Positions 35,040 through 47,589 are shown, counted from the stretch's first letter. The stretch is DNA of 64,000 bases from Mytilus californianus (GCF_021869535.1 NW_026262659.1:11586321-11650320); one strand, 5' to 3'. Notes: a model not told the origin generated them from the sequence alone. Made by a program: numbers and translations.

Positions 35040-36060
35040 TGTGCATTTCTCACTAATTATGATCAACTATATTTTGTATATGGGTTCAATAATTTGCAAT
35101 GTCTACTTGTCCATCAGTGATCAAAGTTTAAGTTACGTGATAAGGTCTGTTTCCAGGGGCCGATCCAGGACTTTTGAAAGAGGGGGGGGGGGGGGTAGAA
35201 CGTAGAATATAATCTTTTGCCGAGCGGAGCGAGTCGAACATTTTTTTGGACCTTGTTTTGTTTTTAAAATAAGTGTAAAATGCACAAATTTAACGGTTCT
35301 TGACGTTGGGCATGTATATTTTATAGTTGAAGGTTGGACATTTTTGATGCCGTATTCTCCCCATAAAATGATTGGATGTATGTAAAGCTATGTACCAATA
35401 TATTTGATGTTGGATTTGTCAGTAAAAAATGGACATGGAAAATTCTCCCTAGCCAAGTCAGTCACTGAAATAGAGGTCACAACATCTGAAGAATTCATTG
35501 TGAATTAGTGATTCGCACTACAGATGCATCTGACGTTTTTTCGACGTACTGGTAGCGAATCACGTGAGTTGGACATACTCAATAATATATTACACGTAAA
35601 TACGAACGAATAATATCTTTATAAGTAACAAATTGTCGCATAAAAATAAATATACGGGAAATGACAACGTTAACGAAATCTAGTCTGATTAATCATTTAC
35701 AGTCTTAATTAAAAAAAAAAGTGCAAGTAAAGGAAAGGCGTACGCCCTCTACCCACCCCTCTGGATCTGTCACTGGTTTCTCAGATACGAAAAGCAGTAG
35801 GTCAACTATATATGGTGTATTTTTCATTTTCATACATGTAGCTCGTTGGTCAATGTTAAGTTTTTGTGTTTTGGTCTGTTTTTCTGTTTATTGAGTGCTA
35901 TAAACATTAGGTCAACTATATTTGGCATATGGAATGATTGTAAAGTGTACATGTTCTTCGTGTGAGTATCATTTGAACATGAATTCATTTTCATGGTTCA
36001 TTGGTCAATGTCAAGTTTTTGTGTTTTGTAGTTCTTTTAGGTACTATAAGCAGTAGGTTA
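35040..36060 (+). repeat. 'ggtcaactatatt' repeat units, interrupted
   Basis: Diverged units ('gatcaactatattttgtata', 'gcagtaggtcaactatatat', 'aacattaggtcaactatatt', 'ttcattggtcaatgtcaag') split by the hAT-like element at 35154-35775. Confidence 0.6.
35154..35775. mobile_element. hAT-like MITE with GTTTC duplication
   Basis: The left end CAGGGGCCGATCCAGGA and right end TCTGGATCTGTCACTG are imperfect inverted repeats of the CAG..GATCCAG type common in hAT elements. GTTTC occurs directly before (35149-35153) and after (35776-35780). Removing the element restores GGTCTGTTTCTCAGATAC, the normal sequence of the surrounding repeat. A run of 14 G lies just inside the left end (35182-35195). Non-coding. 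hAT elements usually make 8-bp duplications, so the 5-bp match leaves the class open. Confidence 0.65.
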
Positions 36061-37763
36061 CTGCCTTTACAGCGCATTCGCGCTTTGATTTTTAGTATTA
36101 TGAGAAAACACCTCATGGAGGAAACTCCCCTGAGGCCAATGGACAGATAGCTCTCATTCCTGGTACTATTGTTTGCCATCATGTGTAACTGACTAAACAA
36201 TACCACCATTACAATTTCACTACTTTTTTGGTACAATTGTAATAACAACTGTGACTGAAAGTTCTCATATTTTGAAGGATTGGCTGCCTTCATGTAATTG
36301 GCCATATTGGATTGTCTCCAATTTGATCTGACCACTATACAGGAGTACTGGACTTTGACTATTTTTATCTTCACAGTCTATAATAGTTCGAAGTCGTTAC
36401 CCTTGACCTTAATAATGCTAAACTATGGTAACATTGTGGGTGTAGTCCATGCTATGTTCTCTGATAGGACGAAAATGTTATTGTTGAAATATGAGTAAAC
36501 ATTTGTTAATATTTTGCAATTTGCAAGCAAACAATACGTGCAGTCAAAAATCTTGGTCAAAACACTAGTGTGTCAAATACTGTACCCACATGACTTATCA
36601 GATTTTGTTAAATTGTTATTATACTTCCAATCTAGGATTGAGACTATATTGCATTCAACTTGTCTGTCCATCTGTCCATCAATTAATCTGTTCTTCCAAC
36701 AAATATCTCTTTCACACTTTTCACATCTACTACTGAACAGAATGACTTGATATTTGGTCAGCATATACAAATTTATAATTGCATAATGTTTAATTTGTGG
36801 ATTGTTTATGCTGTATATGGGTAGTGGTGACATATGTCAAATGAATGTGACCTTATGGTCATGCTCCATTTTGATTTTAAGTTTTTTAAATAAATGATAA
36901 GTTATACATGATAGGTTGAAAAATTTTAAATGTGAATGCATTGAATAAATATGTGCAGTATATATTTGAGATTACATGACTGTATGATTTGCTTGCAAAA
37001 CTTTTATACGCTAATACAGGATAACTTTTAGATGCCAGATAACGGATCTATATAAATAGGGTACAAATTGTAATCCATTATTTTGCCTCTGAATGTGGTT
37101 CCTAAAGGATCAAAATCAGTCAAGCTATGAATCATCACAGGACACTGTTAATTATATGTTTTGGCAAATCCTATTTCATATGCTACCTTTTCTTATAGTT
37201 TGGAATATTATCTGACCTTGAACTCTTTTCCATGGATCATTGATAATGAAAGTATGTGTGATACCTATAGATAGTAAAACCATGTATGATCTCTAAAAGT
37301 TTAAACACTTAATTTAAATAATTAGTAAAGCAGGAGAAGGACAGACATTTCAGCTTATGCATTTCTGTTTTAATTTGGCAAAATAAATTAGTCAAATTAT
37401 ACATAGATACCAGGTCATGGATACAGGCTTATTTGAGCCCCAAGTATTAATTTTACTTCTGTGTACAAAATTAAATACAGAATAAAAAAAAAATGTGATG
37501 AGTTATAATTTTCTCATTAGCAAATATAAGCTTAACTTGGCAGTAACGTTATAATGTTTAGTGTAACAGTAACATGAGTAACATGGCTAACTTTGTATAG
37601 GAATCTCTTGATCTTGATGAAGCTAGTTCACTTGAATACAATTTAAAATAGATTAAGACAACATTATCGAAAGAAGCATACTTAATTTGAGCATCAATCC
37701 TTGTGTTGCTTGTTTTGAGGTCTCATTATTAGGATATGTATTTATATAATATATGTTGCTTAC
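36061..37763. other. Intronic, degenerate repeats, no gene
   Basis: Includes a 24000-type unit at 36110-36240 and a CTGTCCATCTGTCCATC microsatellite near 36660. Open frames here show no protein family resemblance. The final part is the 5' end of the large intron of the HEPN gene in the sense direction. Confidence 0.45.
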
Positions 37764-38414
37764 CTCTTCAAGCTTTTTGTGAATGTCCAGAAGACAAACA
37801 AAGTACTTGTTGCACAGTGAATCATCCAATGGTCTGTTCTGTATCCTTATGAAGTCATCTTGTTTACTGGGGTCAAGTTGAAGAACATATGTCATAAGGT
37901 CATTCCACAGTGTTTGGTACTCTTTTTCAGTTATGGCACCTTTGGTGTTATGACTAAGATAGTTGTTCTTAAATTCTCTTAGTTCTTTTATCAATGTCTC
38001 CTCATTTGGGGTCAGATTGCAGCAATTCAGTAAAATCAAACTAGCCAAGGTGATATCAAGATCATCTAATTTTACGTTATTAGTTGTATACAAGCAGTGA
38101 CAGTGATGCTTAGGTGGTCCTGGATTCTCTGTGTACAGTAAATCCCATTGGCTGTAGTTTAATGGTAGTTTCCTTCTATTCCTACAGTTGGTACTGTCCA
38201 CACAACACTTTATATTGGTGTGACGTAGATGGAAAAGGATGTGTATAACAGGTTTACTGTTGATGAAATCTTGTAGACATCCTAACCCTTTACTTTTGTA
38301 GTCTATCTCTAGCCTCTGTCTGAAAACTGGTGTAACGATCTCCAATATAACAGAACCAACTATAAAGTACCGTCTACGGTTATCTGGGTCCATCCTGTTG
38401 TAAAATGAAGACAT
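37764..38414 (-). CDS. HEPN/beta-propeller gene, exon 1 (DZIP3-like HEPN)
   Basis: First coding exon, 217 residues, donor GTAAGC, leaving in phase 0. The domain resembles the DZIP3-like HEPN found in large bivalve gene families: residues 8-60 (RRYFIVGSVILEIVTPVFR), a Cys/His-rich centre (CC at 70-71, C77, HHCHC at 103-107) that could bind metal, and the helical segment LREFKNNYLSHNTKGAITEK at 145-164. The HEPN RX4-6H signature appears as K149-N150...H155, lysine replacing the usual arginine, so RNase activity is doubtful. HEPN domains often act in RNA cleavage and antiviral or stress responses; any such role here is inferred. ATG at 38414 gives the longest product; a second Met eight codons in, after a TACAACAG acceptor-like site, could be the true start. 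Joined to exons 2-4 it gives 532 residues. Confidence 0.85.
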
Positions 38415-38640
38415 TTAAAACTTAAGATATACTAGTATATTCTAGCCTTAGTCTGAAAACTAGTGAACCAACAATTGAGAACTACAGTTCTCCCTGTCCA
38501 TTCTAACGATAACAAAAAGAATTAAAAACTATATAGTTAGTTGACTCAAATTCCCAATGTTTAGTGTTTTATTAACACACATAACAGAACCAGCACTGAA
38601 ATAATGTCTACCCTCCTCTTTGTGCATCCTGCAGTAATAA
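38415..38640. other. 5' flank of the HEPN gene
   Basis: Short AT-rich stretch upstream of the minus-strand start. No clear TATA box or Inr could be assigned by eye. Confidence 0.3.
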
Positions 38641-39000
38641 GTATTATTTATATCAGCTATGCCTCAGACAAGTAGAAAATCAGTGCCTATCAATTATTTT
38701 TAAAAGAGTTATGCCCTTTGGAAATATTGATTATATGGAAAATTGCATTGTTAGCGCACTCATGCGTACAATTCTGGCCAGATTTTTATGAAACTTATAT
38801 CATAGGTTTATATCACATGCCTCAGACAAGTTAAAAATTAATGCCAATCAATTTTTTTTAAAAGAGAAATGCCCCATGGAAATATCAATTATATGGAACA
38901 TTACATTGTTAGCACTCTCTTGTGAACAATTCTTGCCTGAATTTTATCAAATTGATATCAAAGGTTTATATCAGCAATGTCTTGGGACAAGTTTGAAAAG
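38641..39000 (+). repeat. Pearl-like 161-bp units (two)
   Basis: Two units of the 7919-type array ('ttaaaagagttatgcccttt', 'catgcgtacaattctggcc', 'gaaacttatatcataggttt') without the microsatellite. Confidence 0.75.
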
Positions 39001-39149
39001 CTTTATAGGTTCTTCACATGAAGGCTAAATGCTTTTCTTTCAATGATTTTTTCAGCCCCTTTTTTTGAAAATTATTTTCTCAGTTATATAAAACAAACAA
39101 ACTTTCTGCATTCTCTTTGCTGAGAATAACAAGTAAGGTAATGTTATAA

Positions 39150-40680
39150 GGAAACATTATATTGAGACGGAAAAGAATATTAAGAATGACGAAAAAAAGG
39201 GGAACACACAATTGAAATCAGAGAGAAAGTAAGGAAACACAATATTGAAAGTTGAGAGAATATCATGTAAATTTGGAATTCCATAAGGGAACACACTGTT
39301 GAAAGTGGAGAGAATATCAAGTAAGAGGAATTCTATAAGGGAACACACTATTGAAAGTGGAGAGATTTACAAGTAAGAGGAATTCTGTAAGGGAACACAC
39401 TATTAAAAGTGGAGAGAATATCAAGTAAGAGGAATTCTATAAGGGAACACACTATTGAAAGTGGAGAGAATTACAAGTAATAGGAATTCTATAAGGGAAC
39501 ACAATATTGAAAGCGTAGAGAATTTCAAGTAAAAAGAATTTCATAAGGGAACACAAAATTGAAAGTTGAGAGAATATCAAGTAAGAGGAATTCTAAAAGT
39601 GAGCACAATATTGAAAGCGGGGAGAAAATCAAATAGGAGGAATTAAATACTTGAACACGAAATTTAAAGCAGAAAGAATATCAAGTAAAAGGAATTCTAT
39701 AAGGGAACACAATATTGATAGTGGAGAGAATATCAAGAAGGAGGAATTCTATAAGGGAACACAATATTGAAAGCGGTGAGAATATCAAGTGAGAGGAATT
39801 CTATAAGGGAACACAATATTGAAAGCGATGAGAATATCAAGTAAGAGGAATTCTATAAGGGAACACAATATTAAATGCGGGGAGAAACCATGTTAGAATA
39901 ATTTTTTAAGGGAACACAAAATTAAAAGGGGAGAGAATATCAAGTAAAAGGAATTCCAAAAGGGACACAAAATTTAAAGCGGAAAGAATATCAAGTAAGA
40001 GGAATTCTATAAGGGAACACAATATTGATAGTGGAGAGAATATCAAGTAAGAGGAATTTTATAAGGGAACACAAAATTGAAAGAGGAGGGATATCAAGTA
40101 CGAAGAATTCTATAAGGGAACACAATATTGAAAGTGGAGAGAATAACAAATAAGAAGAATTCTATAAGGGAACACAATATTGAAAGAGGGAGAATATCAA
40201 GTTAGAGGTATTCTATAAGAGAACACAAAATTGAAAGCTGAGAGAATATCAAGTAAGAGGAATTCTATAAGGGAACACAAAATTGAAAAGGGAGAGAATA
40301 TCAAGTAAGAGGAATTCTATAAGGGAACACAATATTGGAACCTTAGAGAATAGGGTATCTAGTATGAGGAATTCTATAAGGAAACACAATATTGTCACAA
40401 TTTGAGGGAATGAGAATATCAAGAAAGTGAAAATTAGATAGAAACGCCGTGTTGAGGTAGGAGAGATTATCATCAGAGGAGGAATTCAGAATATCAATGG
40501 AGTGTTTTAGAGGAACACACTATTGAGATAGAGATAGGAGAGAATTTATCAAACTAGGGAAATATTGTATGGGAACTGAATATTGTCTAGGAAGGAAATA
40601 TCAAATTAGGTGAAAATAAAGAAAACAATATTGAGAGAAGAGAGAATATTAAGTAAAGGAAATATTTTGAGGAACAAAGA
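39150..40680 (+). repeat. 52-bp minisatellite, more than 25 units
   Basis: Tandem units of about 52 bp with consensus blocks 'ggaattctataagggaacac', 'aatattgaaagtggagagaa' and 'tatcaagtaaga'. For example, GGAATTC anchors fall at 39743, 39795 and 39847. Units at the 3' end are longer and more diverged. Minus-strand open frames in it read as a repeated FPY-type peptide only because the array is purine-rich on this strand; 52 is not a multiple of three, so no stable frame exists. Confidence 0.93.
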
Positions 40681-42292
40681 AGAGAATGTATGTTTTGATC
40701 ATTGTCATTGTGGTATTTTACATGTATAGGAATGATATAACCATATTATGTAGGGACACTGGGAAATGTTGACATGGATAAGAGATATCTGTAAACTTAA
40801 AGTTAATGATAATGTTTAAATATATGACCTCATTGACCAAATTGTTTTCAGAAGAGTTTCCAAACTTTCACTTAAGATGAAGATGATATTTTCTCTTTTT
40901 AAAACCTACAAATTATCAAAAAGTATAGTAAACCATTATTTCACTTACCTTTTGCTCATTGTTGGTTACCCAGAGAACAAAGTATGGAAGGAACCGCCAT
41001 TACTATTTTTAGAATTAAATAACTTAGCTAGAAAAAAAAAGCGTTATCTCCCTTTTTATAGTTTTAACCAGGAGATAATCTAATAAATTTAGGTTACAAG
41101 GAAGTAATTATTTACATAGGCGACAATGGTAGCCTTTTTTGGTCCTGCGTTTTCCCTATCAAAGATCCATTGAAAAAAATGTCGAAATCTGAATTATCAA
41201 CACCTTTGGGTGTAATTGAAACTGCAAAACACATATGGTGCCGCAGCTTTTTTGATAGAAAAATGACATTTTTTAAGGGTACTCAACGGTTCTGGAATTT
41301 TCGAAATAGTATAAATGAAGAACACCCCTTGCTAAATTTGGCACAGAAAATGTTTCTCGTCACAGAGAGTTTTCTCTAAATTTCTCGCTATTTCTACACC
41401 AATGGCCAAAACTCATTTCTCACTATTTTGATTTCTAATTACTAGGGCAGCAGAAAATAAATTTACTTCTACCTATTATCTTGGATGTGAAATCTAGGTG
41501 GCGCCAATCATCTTTATTTACTTCCTTTTAACCTCTACTGACATATATTGTAATAAAATCGGACAATCTTTACATTAGTCGATTACTATACCCCCCTGCT
41601 GCTTAAGTTCAAATTTTTGGATATAAGATACAATTATTCACTATTTAAAATGACTTTCTTTACAGGTACCCCCCTTTGCAGAAAACGTTACTTTTTACAG
41701 ACTTGGGGCCATTGACCAGCTTATTTTGACTGTTTGGCTATGTTTAAAACGAGGTGTTTGATTAATAAAGTTCGATTTAGGCCTATTAAAGACTTTAGGC
41801 TGATGATTTGATAACTGTGTCCAACTTATATGTCTTTATCACGAATATATGAACACCGTTGCATAAGAGTCAAAATATTTTATGAAATAGACTATAAAAA
41901 TGTTAAAACTAAGAATTTATCATTGCTGTTATGTGTTTTATATGAATCGTGTGCAGAACATTCGATATGACGATACTAAGGAAACACATGTATAGCCTTT
42001 GATTTTTTATCTAATTTTAATATTTTAGGGGCATTTTGGCACATTTCTACCATTAAAAATACAAAAATGTCGCTAACGTCAGCAAAAATAAGCCCCCCTT
42101 TTTTTAGATATGCATAAATACATGCAGTGTTATCGAGGATGAGGAGAAATGATTAAAGACAGAGTCCTTGACATAATTCTCGTTCTTACAGTAGGTTAAT
42201 GAAGCCTACCCCTTAAGCAGAAGAATAAAAAAAACAGTAAAAATTTGATATAGACTATAGTTTCATGGTGATCAGAAAATTTCTTCTGATGC
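40681..42292. other. Intergenic, no gene supported
   Basis: AT-rich unique-looking sequence. Open frames at 40877-41083 and 41170-41379 carry no recognisable motif. No repeat boundary seen before the start of duplication copy B. Confidence 0.4.
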
Positions 42293-43880
42293 AGATTTAA
42301 ATTTTTTTTTAAAGCCATTGATTTTTTGTTTTGAATGTATGAAATAATGGTTAAAGAGAAAACATATCTATCTTTAGAAACCTTTACGTTAAATTCTTCA
42401 GATTGCAATAATATTTGTCTATAATTAGGAAAATATATTGATCATATGACAAATACAGGGATTATTTCATAAAAGATAGTAAGAAGAAAATCCTCTCATA
42501 TCAAGAGTATAAAATACACCGGTCGTGTGGTGTGATGGTGTATAAAGATACAGGATAACCCATCACTTCGGACCTGGCTTAATAATTACCGTTCCTGAAT
42601 TATATATATGTCTAAAGATTTGTACTACTTGTATTCTCTGTCGTATATATTTATCCTTTTAATTAGATCCTCTTACTTCACATTCTGTATATTGCCTGCA
42701 AGAGTTCTATATTGACAGAGTCAGCCATTGTTTAACTTGTATAAAACTTATGAATAAACAAATATTCTTTAGCCTGGAACTATAAAGATAAGTTGAGAAA
42801 AGGATATAGAAGGAACAGTAACTCTTGTTTTATACTATTTTAGAATAATGCTATTTACAGCATATTTACTTTCAGCCCCATTTAATTTACTTCTTTTTTA
42901 CCGGTCCCTCTCTAAAAAAAACCACAACAAAACAAACACAAAAAAAAAAAAAACAAAAAAAAACTGATATGAGCTAAAGATTTGTGTTTCAAAATTAATA
43001 AATTTTCTGAGAGAAAAATAACCCCAAAACCGGGTAATTTTTTCCTTGGTTTACACTTCAAAAGACCATGTTGCCAAAACTACTTGAGTAACTTTTGTAA
43101 ACATTCTGTCGATATTCTATTCATGCGCATTACAAATGCATGTGATCTGTGGTTCTTTTGAAACTGAAAAAAAAAAAAAAAAATACAGAGCTGCATATTA
43201 TTACAAATCTATTGCACGACAAATAGAATTATGCATTTGATTAGAGCTTTGAAAAATGTATCAAATTAAAATGAAATAAAATTCAGTAAAATTTCATGAA
43301 TGATATTGGTGCATTCTCTTTATCACAAAACATGACGGCATACAAATGAAAACTCTCAAACTGAAGCTGGGTTACTGACTCACAAACTTTACATAAAAGT
43401 CCGAAGGATTTGATGTTCAGTTTGTGAGTTAGTCGCCCCAGTTTACACAACAATAACCTCTAGAAAAAATGCGTTTAATTTTATAATAGTATAAAGAATC
43501 TATCTCGACCATTTGCATAAAACAGCTAACTTAAAGATTTTTCACTTAGTTTCATTCAAACAGTTCCTACAGTAATTCAAATTACATCTCAAGTTTGCTT
43601 TGACAGTTTTTCAAAAGTTATTATTATAATGTTGCTGTTAAAAGTGGTTTGTTCTTATTAAAGGGATGCAGAATTATATACATATCTCTGTGTTAACAAT
43701 TTTTTTGATATGTCATGTAATGTATCATATGACATACACCTTTTTAATCAGGTATCCTGAGCAGGCTAGCAGTAAGTGAAGTATTGGAATAGATAAAACA
43801 AATTGGCAGTGTAAAATCCTGATCTTCAAATTTGATAAGCATACAATCAGCGTGTGATTCTGAAATTCATCTTTTACTAG

Positions 43881-43919
43881 GTATACCACCAATCAAGGTA
43901 GCAGTTTTACGTGAGGAGT
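43881..43919 (+). pseudogene. PFAS: Duplicated PFAS exon start with decoy 3' splice site
   Basis: CTTTTACTAG followed by GTATACCACCAATCAAGGT and 20 more exon bases is repeated 79 bases downstream at the real exon. The first copy matches copy A's intron context best, so the second acceptor is part of the added unit. Using the upstream acceptor reads IPPIKVAVLREECSYCL and then TAA, so it would truncate the protein. Confidence 0.88.
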
Positions 43920-43959
43920 GTAGTTACTGTTTGTAACCATGATATTCATATTTTACTAG

Positions 43960-44166
43960 GTATACCACCAATAAAGGTAGCAGTTTTACGTGAGGAGGGT
44001 AGTAATAGTGACAGAGAAATGGCTGCTGTATTACACATGGCAGGCTTTGAAGTTTGGGATGTCAACATGCAGGATATGTGTTCAGGAAAGATAACTCTTG
44101 ATCAGTTCCATGTAGTTGTTTTTGTTGGTGGATTTAGTTATGGTGATGTATGTGGGTCTGCTAAAG
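43960..44166 (+). CDS. PFAS: PFAS exon (amidotransferase domain, part 1), copy B
   Basis: 207-nt counterpart of 6298-6504 with the same acceptor, donor (GTAGGT) and phases. The protein is nearly identical; LDQFHVVVFVGGFSYGD replaces LDQFRGVVFVGGFSYGD, changing two residues just before the oxyanion-hole strand. By itself it is open, but the copy as a whole is interrupted in its third exon. Confidence 0.85.
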
Positions 44167-44488
44167 GTAGGTATTGTATGAAAAGATCATCTATGTCAGC
44201 TGTAATTGTGAAACCATGACTTGGAACCCTCATAAATGTAGAGACTCATCAAAATCTTTTTTAATTCTCTGAAATTACCAAAGGATCGTAAATTTAATTC
44301 ACAAGAACTACACATCTTTTATATATGCCTTATGGTCTGAGGCTTCCGACTTCCATTATATGTTCCATGACTGATTTAAAAACTATACTTTTAAAACTGT
44401 AGAGTTTGGTATTTATATACATTGCAAGGTATACCTGTCCATCAGAAAGGGCTCACTTGATCTTGACCCCATTTCTTGGTTCAGTGAT

Positions 44489-44650
44489 CAACATTATACA
44501 CTTATTTCCCGTGCCTGAGGGAAATATGAATATTTGTTCACCCATAAAAATTCATATTTCCCAAGGGCTATGCTTGAGGGAAATATGACTTTCGAGGGTG
44601 AACAAATCTTCATATTCCTCAGGCACGGGAAATAAGTGTATAATGTTTTA
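44489..44650. repeat. Foldback element, copy B
   Basis: Counterpart of 6822-6986 with the same arms (ACATTATACACTTATTTCCC and its complement). Arms here are slightly better matched than in copy A. Confidence 0.7.
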
Positions 44651-45574
44651 TTTCACTGACTATACTTTGCCTACTACCTGAACAAAAATATTAAGTTACT
44701 TACATTATTTTCTTATGCTTTTGTTATATAAACACAGCATAAACATTGATAAATAGTATTGATCAAAAGTTATAGTTATTTTTTCTTTTTGTTTTAACGT
44801 CTAAAATAATTATGAATATGATAATGACTTTACTGTAGCTATTTTAAGAAACGTTCATAATAGTATGTACTTTAACCGTGCGTAACGTCATATGAGGAAG
44901 TCCCGATGTTCAGAGGGGAATATGAAGTTTTGTTCAATGTCACGTGGGATAGTTCTACCAATCAAATGTTGATTAAGCTATCAAATTGTACATACAGGGG
45001 AAGGATGACTTTTAATGATAAGTTTCGTTTCTCAAATACTATAAGCACTAGATCAACTATATTTGGCTGAGTGTAAGGGGTACATATCTACCCGACTCAT
45101 TTCATCTGCACTTAGCCTCATGGTCATGATTCAGACATTGGTTTATGTGTAAGTTTTAGTCTTAATTTCAATTATAAGTATCAGGTCGACTATATTCAAT
45201 GGATTATGAGATGGGAGTATTGTTAGTTACAAATTTCACTTGACAGTGTGAATTTGTCCTTGACCTCATGTTTGATTGGTCAAATTAAGTTTTCTTGATT
45301 AGGACTGTTTCTCAGATACTTTTTGTAATACCTTGACTATATTGAGTATAGAATGATTGTAAGGTGTGCATGTCCGTTTGACAGAGTTTGCCTGACCTTG
45401 ACCTCTTTTTTTTACGGTTCTTTGATAATTTTGAGTTTCTGTTGTACTTGTATTAACACTTAACTTTCAGCATCAATTGGAATCGTAATCAGTAAGGCAG
45501 GTGAGATATTTCAGGTTGTATACTCTTGTAAAGAGCTTAATATGGGGAAGATAGATTATGTTTACATTAAAATA

Positions 45575-46670
45575 AAATGTTAAAATGCTGTTTAGCTTGC
45601 AAGTACTATTCATTTAGAAGATAAGCTCATCTCTCATATTTTTGTTCCCATGGAATGCGTAGGAAAGGGGGGGGGGGGTATAGAAATACTGGCCGTCCGT
45701 CCGTCCATCTGTGAGTCCGTACGTCGGGTCTTGTAAGTGCTCTCACGTGTACATTTCTAACCAGATTTTTATGAAACTTATATCATATGTTTATTTCAGC
45801 AGTGTCTTTGACGAGTTCTGAAATCAGTGAGGATCAATTATTTTTAAAAGAGGTATGCCCCTTGGAAACATTGATTATATGGCAAATTGCATCGTTAGCA
45901 CACTCATGTGTACAATTCTTGCCAGATTTTTATGAAATTTATATCGTAGGTTCATATTAGCAATGTCTCTGACGAATTTGAAATACAGTGCCAATCAATT
46001 ATTTTTAAAAGAGCTACATTAACTTTATGGAAAATTGCATCGTTAGCGCTCTTTTGTGTACAATTCTTTACAGATTTTTATGAAACTTATATCATAGGTT
46101 TATATCAGCTATGTCTTGGAAAAATTCTAAAATCAATGCCGAGAAATTATTTTTAAAAGAGTTATGCCTCTTGGAAATATTGATTATATGGGAAATTGCA
46201 ATATTAGCGCTCTCATGTGTACAATTCTTGCTAAAATGTTATGAAACTTATATCATAGGTTTATATTATCAATGTCTTTGACGAGTTCGAAAATCAGTGC
46301 AGATCAATTATTTTTAAAAGAGGTATGCCCCTTGGAAATATTAATTATATTGAAAAATGCCTGATGAGCGCTCAAATGTGTACAATTCTTGCCAGATTTT
46401 TATGAAATTTATATTATAGGTTTATATCATAAATGTTTTTGACGAGTTTGAAAATCAGTGCTGATCAATTATTTTTAAAAGAGTTGTGTCCCTTGGATAT
46501 ATTGATTTTATGGAAAGTTGCATTGTTAGCGCTCTCATGTGTACAATTCTTGCCAGAATTTATTGAAACTTATATCATAGGTTTATATAAGGAATGTCTG
46601 ACACTTTCAAAAATCAGTGCTGATCAAATATTTTTAATGAGTTATGCCCCTTCGAAAAATTAGTTATAAC
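45575..46670 (+). repeat. Pearl-like tandem array, copy B
   Basis: Counterpart of 7919-8950: CCGTCCGTCCGTCC microsatellite at about 45692, then six units of about 161 bp. Copy B has an additional ~110 bases before the microsatellite, containing a run of 12 G (45667-45678), which copy A lacks. Confidence 0.75.
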
Positions 46671-47429
46671 AGAAATCACACTGCATTTGCTCTGAAGCCT
46701 TCATTTCTCTAGGATATTTATAAATTGTTTTAAAGAACAACAAAAAAAGTGTTTTATTTAGTTATTGCCCATGTACCTTGGATAGATAAAATATGTGCAA
46801 CGCAGGGGACATTGGAACTCTGTTCTTTTATTAGCTCATCTTTTGCAATCAATTGGCATCAGTGAACGTCATTCTATATTGTCTGTGAACTCTGAAACCA
46901 CTTAGTCTATGTTAATCAGGCCAGAATAATGTAATGTATGGAAGGTCATTTTAGAAATTCCAATTTCCTTCCAATAGGATGTTAGACATTGCTGCCAAAG
47001 GCAATCTTTTGATTCTGGTTGATCATTTATCAAAAATGATCTTTTTATTAAGAAAAAACTAAAACTTGAGGTTTTCTAAGCGTGTTGATGATAACATGGG
47101 AATCATCAACACTAAGTCTGGCTTTAGAACATGAATTAGAATTTGGCATTCTGATAGTTGGAATTTATAACCAGAAAGAATTATATCTGAAGGCTCAGGT
47201 CACTATGTAGTGAGAGCACTTGAATAAAGGAACAAATTCATTTAATACTGAAAAAATACCTTCCAATATAGGACGCCACACATTTTATATTCTTAGTTAC
47301 GCAGCAAAACCATTGTTTTAGTATTGAAGTATAAGAAGACACACATTTGGAACTGAAACAAGAGAAACATTATTGTACATTGTAATACCTGTGTTTGTGA
47401 AAATGAAAGTAAGTTATATTTTATTGTAG

Positions 47430-47579
47430 GCTGGGCAGCATCAATTTTATTTAACCAGAACATCAGAGAACAGTTTCTAAAGTTTAGGAATAGGCCTGAT
47501 ACTTTCAGTTTAGGAGTTTGTAATGGATGCCAGTTAACGGATTTACTTGATTGGGTAGCCCAAGATAAAGATCAAAAAG
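47430..47579 (+). CDS. PFAS: PFAS exon (catalytic cysteine), copy B
   Basis: 150-nt counterpart of 9674-9823 with intact splice sites and the catalytic Cys codon at 47519-47521. [19 protein letters not shown] replaces [19 protein letters not shown], so the residues immediately after the nucleophile elbow have changed from Met-Gly to Thr-Asp, which suggests relaxed constraint. Confidence 0.85.
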
Positions 47580-47589
47580 GTATTTATTC

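Noticed and set aside
39150-40680. Possible repetitive protein on the minus strand (FPY-rich)
   Set aside because: Unit length of 52 cannot keep a frame, and open stretches end within a few units.
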